From Candidatus Falkowbacteria bacterium CG1_02_41_21 (GTDB taxonomy: Bacteria; Patescibacteriota; Patescibacteriia; Patescibacteriales; UBA12465), in NCBI GenBank assembly GCA_001871235.1, contig MNUV01000013.1, positions 1-9,672 on the forward strand: a stretch of 9,672 bases of DNA, read 5' to 3'. The notes below the pieces were generated by a model. That model made no database searches. It had not been told where the DNA came from and saw only the letters and a list, made by a program, of their open reading frames with translations. Made by a program: the position numbers and the translations under genes. The stretch's first letter is position 1; every line of letters starts with the position of its first letter. Positions 7,797 to 9,672 of the stretch are shown here, piece by piece.

Positions 7797-7825
7797 TTGA
7801 CGTCAATTGAAAAGCACGATATATT
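7797..7825 (+). promoter_or_regulatory. Promoter of the DHH gene, sharing a palindromic -35 box
   Basis: TTGACG (7797-7802), a 17-nt spacer and TATATT (7820-7825) form a near-consensus forward promoter with a predicted start near 7832, giving a leader of about 23 nt. The -35 box is half of the palindrome TTGACGTCAA (7797-7806). The other half provides TTGACG at 7801-7806 for the divergent valS promoter, so the two -35 boxes overlap by two bases. Confidence 0.75.
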
Positions 7826-7854
7826 AAATAGTTATTCTAGCCAAATGTTTATTT

Positions 7855-9075
7855 ATGATTAGTGCCGAACAACAGATTTTCAATCAAATTGAAAAATCAC
7901 AAAATATTTTAATTTCTTTTCCGGTGGACTGGAACGGGGACGCCATTAGCTCGGCCCTGGCTTTTTATTGGTTTTTGAAAAAAATGGGTAAAAACGTGGA
8001 GATGGCCGCGGCGCCGATCTCTGATACCAAGAGTCGCGCCTTCTCTTTTTTGCCGGGCTTTTCGGATATCAAAAACTCGTTGGATAACCTGGCTAAGTTT
8101 ATCGTCTCTTTGAATATTACTAACGCCAAAGTGGATCAGATTAAATATGTGGTTTCCGACCAAACTTTGGATTTTATCATTTCCCCTAAAGACGGTTGGT
8201 TTACCAAGGATGATGTGACGACCGGCACTTCGGGTTATAGATATGATTTGATTGTCACTTTAAATGCCCCGGATTTAGAGTCTTTGGGCAAGATTTATGA
8301 CAATAATGTGGATTTTTTCTATAAAACCACCATTATCAATATTGATCATCACCCGGCCAATGAAGAGTTTGGACAAGTCAATTTTGTGGAGTTGAATGCC
8401 GTTTCGGCCACGGAAGTTTTATTTGAAATCTTTCGGGACTATCAGGTGGAATTAATTGATGAGGATATCGCCACTTGTCTCTTGGCCGGAATTATTTACA
8501 AGACTAAGAGTTTTAAGACGCCGAACCTGACGCCGCATTCTTTGACTGTTACTTCGGAGCTCATCAAGCTGGGAGCCAGACGGGAAGAAATCGTTAACCG
8601 CTTATATCGTTCGCGCGATTTGTCGGTCTTAAAATTATGGGGACGGGTGCTCAATAATCTAAATGGTTTAAACGATAATCAACTTCTGTGGTCATCACTA
8701 TTTCAAAATGATTTTTCCGAAACCGATTCGGTAGAAGATAATCTGTTAGAAGTGATTGATGAGCTGATAATAAATATGCCTCAGGCCAAGCTTATAACAA
8801 TCTTCTATTCTCTTACCGAAAATCCGCTGGAAGAAAGCGAGAGCGCCGAATCCAGCGAAACTATTGTGGCTCATAATAATCAAAGCGAAGGATTATTTAA
8901 AACCAAGGCAATCATCTATGCCGTCAAGAATGTTAATGCCGTGGAACTGGTCAAGGAATTTAATCCCTCCGGCGGCCGCAAAATAGCTTATCTCTCCAGC
9001 TCTCAGCCTTTAGCGGCTTTTAGGCAGGAAATTACCAATACTCTCCAAAATAAATTAGATAAGTTAAACTCTTAA
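7855..9075 (+). CDS. DHH/DHHA1-type phosphoesterase homologue with degenerate active site
   Basis: A 406-residue soluble protein with the layout of NrnA-type DHH proteins: an N-terminal DHH domain (about 15-225), a helical linker, and a DHHA1-like C-terminal domain (about 300-400). Family members hydrolyse nano-RNA or cyclic dinucleotides with two metal ions. Visible motifs: motif I is FPVDWNGDAISSALA (22-36), where the usual H-x-x-P-D-x-D-A becomes P23...N27-x-D29-A. Motif II is TLNAPDLESLG (135-145), with N137 at the usual Asp. Motif III is intact: INIDHHPAN, DHH at 164-166. Motif IV is AGIIYKTKSF (211-220), with K216 at the usual Asp. The DHHA1 GGH motif is SGGRK (372-376), with Arg in place of His. 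An acidic linker spans about 321-345 (EESESAESSE). Several metal ligands are thus missing, so it may be inactive, altered, or a binding protein. It has its own promoter but no SD sequence. The fold is likely; the function is open. Confidence 0.85.
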   Translation: MISAEQQIFNQIEKSQNILISFPVDWNGDAISSALAFYWFLKKMGKNVEMAAAPISDTKSRAFSFLPGFSDIKNSLDNLAKFIVSLNITNAKVDQIKYVVSDQTLDFIISPKDGWFTKDDVTTGTSGYRYDLIVTLNAPDLESLGKIYDNNVDFFYKTTIINIDHHPANEEFGQVNFVELNAVSATEVLFEIFRDYQVELIDEDIATCLLAGIIYKTKSFKTPNLTPHSLTVTSELIKLGARREEIVNRLYRSRDLSVLKLWGRVLNNLNGLNDNQLLWSSLFQNDFSETDSVEDNLLEVIDELIINMPQAKLITIFYSLTENPLEESESAESSETIVAHNNQSEGLFKTKAIIYAVKNVNAVELVKEFNPSGGRKIAYLSSSQPLAAFRQEITNTLQNKLDKLNS

Positions 9076-9076
9076 C

Positions 9077-9105
9077 TTGTCAAAAGTCATCTGGAATGAT
9101 AAATT
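9077..9105 (+). promoter_or_regulatory. tRNA promoter
   Basis: TTGTCA (9077-9082), a 17-nt spacer and TAAATT (9100-9105), with TGA just before the -10 (an extended -10). It lies directly behind the stop codon of the DHH gene. The predicted start, near 9112, is about 7 nt before the mature tRNA 5' end, so the tRNA has its own transcription unit. Confidence 0.72.
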
Positions 9106-9118
9106 AATCTAGAGCAGA

Positions 9119-9192
9119 GCGCCCATAGCTCAGCTGGTTAGAGCACGGCCCTTATAAGGCCGGGGTCGATGGTTCGAGTCCATCTGGGCGCA
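9119..9192 (+). tRNA. tRNA-Ile, anticodon TAT
   Basis: A full cloverleaf. The acceptor stem GCGCCCA/TGGGCGC (9119-9125 with 9185-9191) is followed by discriminator A at 9192. The D stem is GCTC/GAGC, and the anticodon stem CGGCC/GGCCG (9146-9150 with 9158-9162) closes the loop CTTATAA. The T stem GATGG/CCATC encloses TTCGAGT. The anticodon is TAT (9153-9155), which reads AUA. The body matches tRNA-Ile in its Ile-like features: U12-A23, A37, A38 and A73. CCA is not encoded and must be added after transcription. Most bacteria instead read AUA with a CAU-anticodon tRNA whose C34 is changed to lysidine by TilS, so this is an unusual choice. All stems pair perfectly, so the gene looks functional. 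Confidence 0.93.
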
Positions 9193-9193
9193 C

Positions 9194-9217
9194 AGAGAAA
9201 ATATTTTTTGCTCTTTT
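9194..9217 (+). terminator. Possible weak terminator after the tRNA
   Basis: AGAGAAAA (9194-9201) can pair with TTTT and CTCT (9206-9214) if one G is bulged, and a short T-run follows. The stem is AT-rich and weak, so read-through into the downstream membrane-protein gene is plausible. Confidence 0.3.
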
Positions 9218-9240
9218 AAAATAATCATCTAAATAAAAAA

Positions 9241-9248
9241 TAGGAGGT
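9241..9248 (+). promoter_or_regulatory. Strong SD sequence of the small membrane protein
   Basis: TAGGAGGT lies 3-5 nt before the ATG at 9252 and decides the start. The surroundings are nearly the same as the initiation region of the orphan gene at 128. Confidence 0.85.
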
Positions 9249-9251
9249 TTT

Positions 9252-9515
9252 ATGTTAACAAGTATTAAACAGATGTATCTTCAAGGCCCAAATGTTTATT
9301 TTAAAATAAGCATAGCCTTTCTAGTATTGATTGGTATCAGTCTAGTATATTTCTTGGTTTTGTCGTCGGTGGGCGATTTTACCAACAGCCAGGAATATTA
9401 TGTCATGGCGGACAATTCGCTGACCTATGCTACCTTTCCCCTGGCAGTTTTGGCCAATACTTTTATGAGCATCGGGGCCATAAAATTAATGCAGTCTTGG
9501 CAGAAAAAAAGTTGA
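9252..9515 (+). CDS. Small membrane protein, 87 residues
   Basis: A complete gene from ATG to TGA with a strong SD sequence, lying 59 nt after the tRNA. It has a short basic N-terminus (residues 1-16), one clear membrane helix (about 17-40, ISIAFLVLIGISLVYFLVL within it), and a polar loop GDFTNSQEYYVMADNS (41-56). A second, weaker helix follows (about 60-80), with a basic tail QKKS. By the positive-inside rule both ends are cytoplasmic and the loop is outside. I do not recognise the family. Three of its seven isoleucines use ATA (residues 19, 21 and 77), the codon read by the tRNA just upstream. A terminator follows 20 nt after the stop. The function is unknown. Confidence 0.78.
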   Translation: MLTSIKQMYLQGPNVYFKISIAFLVLIGISLVYFLVLSSVGDFTNSQEYYVMADNSLTYATFPLAVLANTFMSIGAIKLMQSWQKKS

Positions 9516-9534
9516 ACTTATTTTTTTTGAAATT

Positions 9535-9569
9535 AAAGAGCTGTTTCTGCAATGAATCAGCTCTTTTTA
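9535..9569 (+). terminator. Intrinsic terminator after the small membrane gene
   Basis: A 9-bp stem AAAGAGCTG/CAGCTCTTT (9535-9543 with 9558-9566), extended by a T-T mismatch and 3 more pairs (TTC/GAA) to a 6-nt loop, runs straight into a T-run. It ends the membrane-protein transcript. Because it also lies just upstream of a transposase gene, part of it could instead belong to the left end of that element. Confidence 0.8.
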
Positions 9570-9599
9570 TATGCCGCTTATCCACTATCTTCAATTCCT

Positions 9600-9608
9600 T
9601 GCTATAAT
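9600..9608 (+). promoter_or_regulatory. Extended -10 promoter of the transposase
   Basis: TGCTATAAT is an exact extended -10 motif (TGnTATAAT) with no good -35 upstream. Six bases separate the -10 from the ATG at 9615, so the predicted transcription start falls on the A of the start codon, giving a leaderless mRNA. Confidence 0.6.
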
Positions 9609-9614
9609 GTAAGC

Positions 9615-9672
9615 ATGAAATATTTCCGCCAAGCTCACGTCATCTACCACAATCAATATCATATCGTCTGGA
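9615..9672 (+). CDS. IS200/IS605-like Y1 transposase, N-terminal fragment
   Basis: Nineteen codons run off the window end. The protein starts MKYFRQAHVIYHNQYHIVW, which fits the N-terminus of IS200/IS605-type TnpA (family pattern: H-x-x-Y-x-x-x-Y-H-I-V-W/F, usually followed by KYR). These enzymes are HUH single-strand transposases with one catalytic Tyr; the HUH and Tyr residues would lie beyond the window. No SD sequence is seen, in line with the leaderless promoter. RAYT proteins (REP-associated relatives) are a possible alternative, but their usual start differs. I judge it a probable mobile-element gene; only the start is visible. Confidence 0.72.
   Translation, partial: MKYFRQAHVIYHNQYHIVW

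Noticed and set aside
7744..7806. N-terminal extension of ValS from a TTG start
   Set aside because: The TTG is inside the promoter palindrome, the added residues do not resemble ValS, and the ATG at 7743 has AAGGA before it and begins like known ValS proteins.
7744..7806. T-box or other tRNA-sensing leader for the synthetase operon
   Set aside because: The leader between the promoter and the valS ATG is far too short for a T-box, and no specifier or antiterminator structure is seen.
9576..9614. Left-end hairpin of the IS element (GCTTA paired with TAAGC)
   Set aside because: Only 5 bp separated by about 29 nt, spanning the promoter; this length is expected by chance.
1..9672. Recoded UGA stop codon, as in some CPR lineages
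   Set aside because: All genes read cleanly with the standard code, the gene at 9252 ends in TGA, and Trp positions in conserved motifs use TGG.

Overview
The window is a moderately AT-rich bacterial chromosome segment with short intergenic gaps and the standard genetic code (TAA, TAG and TGA all end genes; Trp is TGG). It most resembles a Patescibacteria/CPR genome. The reasons are the PheS variant carrying a four-cysteine insert, tiny membrane-protein genes packed between housekeeping genes, several starts without a Shine-Dalgarno (SD) sequence, a divergent DHH protein, and an orphan protein of a type I associate with that group. The phylum assignment is inference.

Layout, left to right. 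Positions 1-127 hold inverted repeats and the leader of a forward orphan gene (128-673). It is followed by a short repeat tract and a bidirectional terminator (774-803). A reverse-strand block then runs from 7743 down to 825 and looks like one five-gene operon: valS, a 125-residue membrane protein, pheS, pheT, and a 114-residue single-pass membrane protein. The gaps are 12-25 nt. The operon therefore makes two aminoacyl-tRNA synthetases, for valine and phenylalanine, plus two small membrane proteins of unknown role.

Between valS and the next forward gene lies a compact divergent promoter region. A palindrome at 7797-7806 supplies a TTGACG -35 box to each strand, each with a 17-nt spacer to its -10 box. 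The forward gene (7855-9075) is a DHH/DHHA1-type phosphoesterase homologue with several metal-ligand positions replaced. Right after it come a strong promoter and a tRNA gene (9119-9192) whose anticodon reads TAT. This is a tRNA-Ile for AUA that would bypass the usual CAU/lysidine route.

A two-helix membrane protein (9252-9515) with a strong SD sequence and a terminator follows. The window ends inside the first codons of an IS200/IS605-like Y1 transposase (9615 onward), whose extended -10 promoter predicts a leaderless mRNA.

Most of the window is translation housekeeping. The parts least explained by known biology are the orphan gene with its repeat tail, the degenerate DHH protein, the UAU-anticodon tRNA, and the two membrane proteins inside the synthetase operon.
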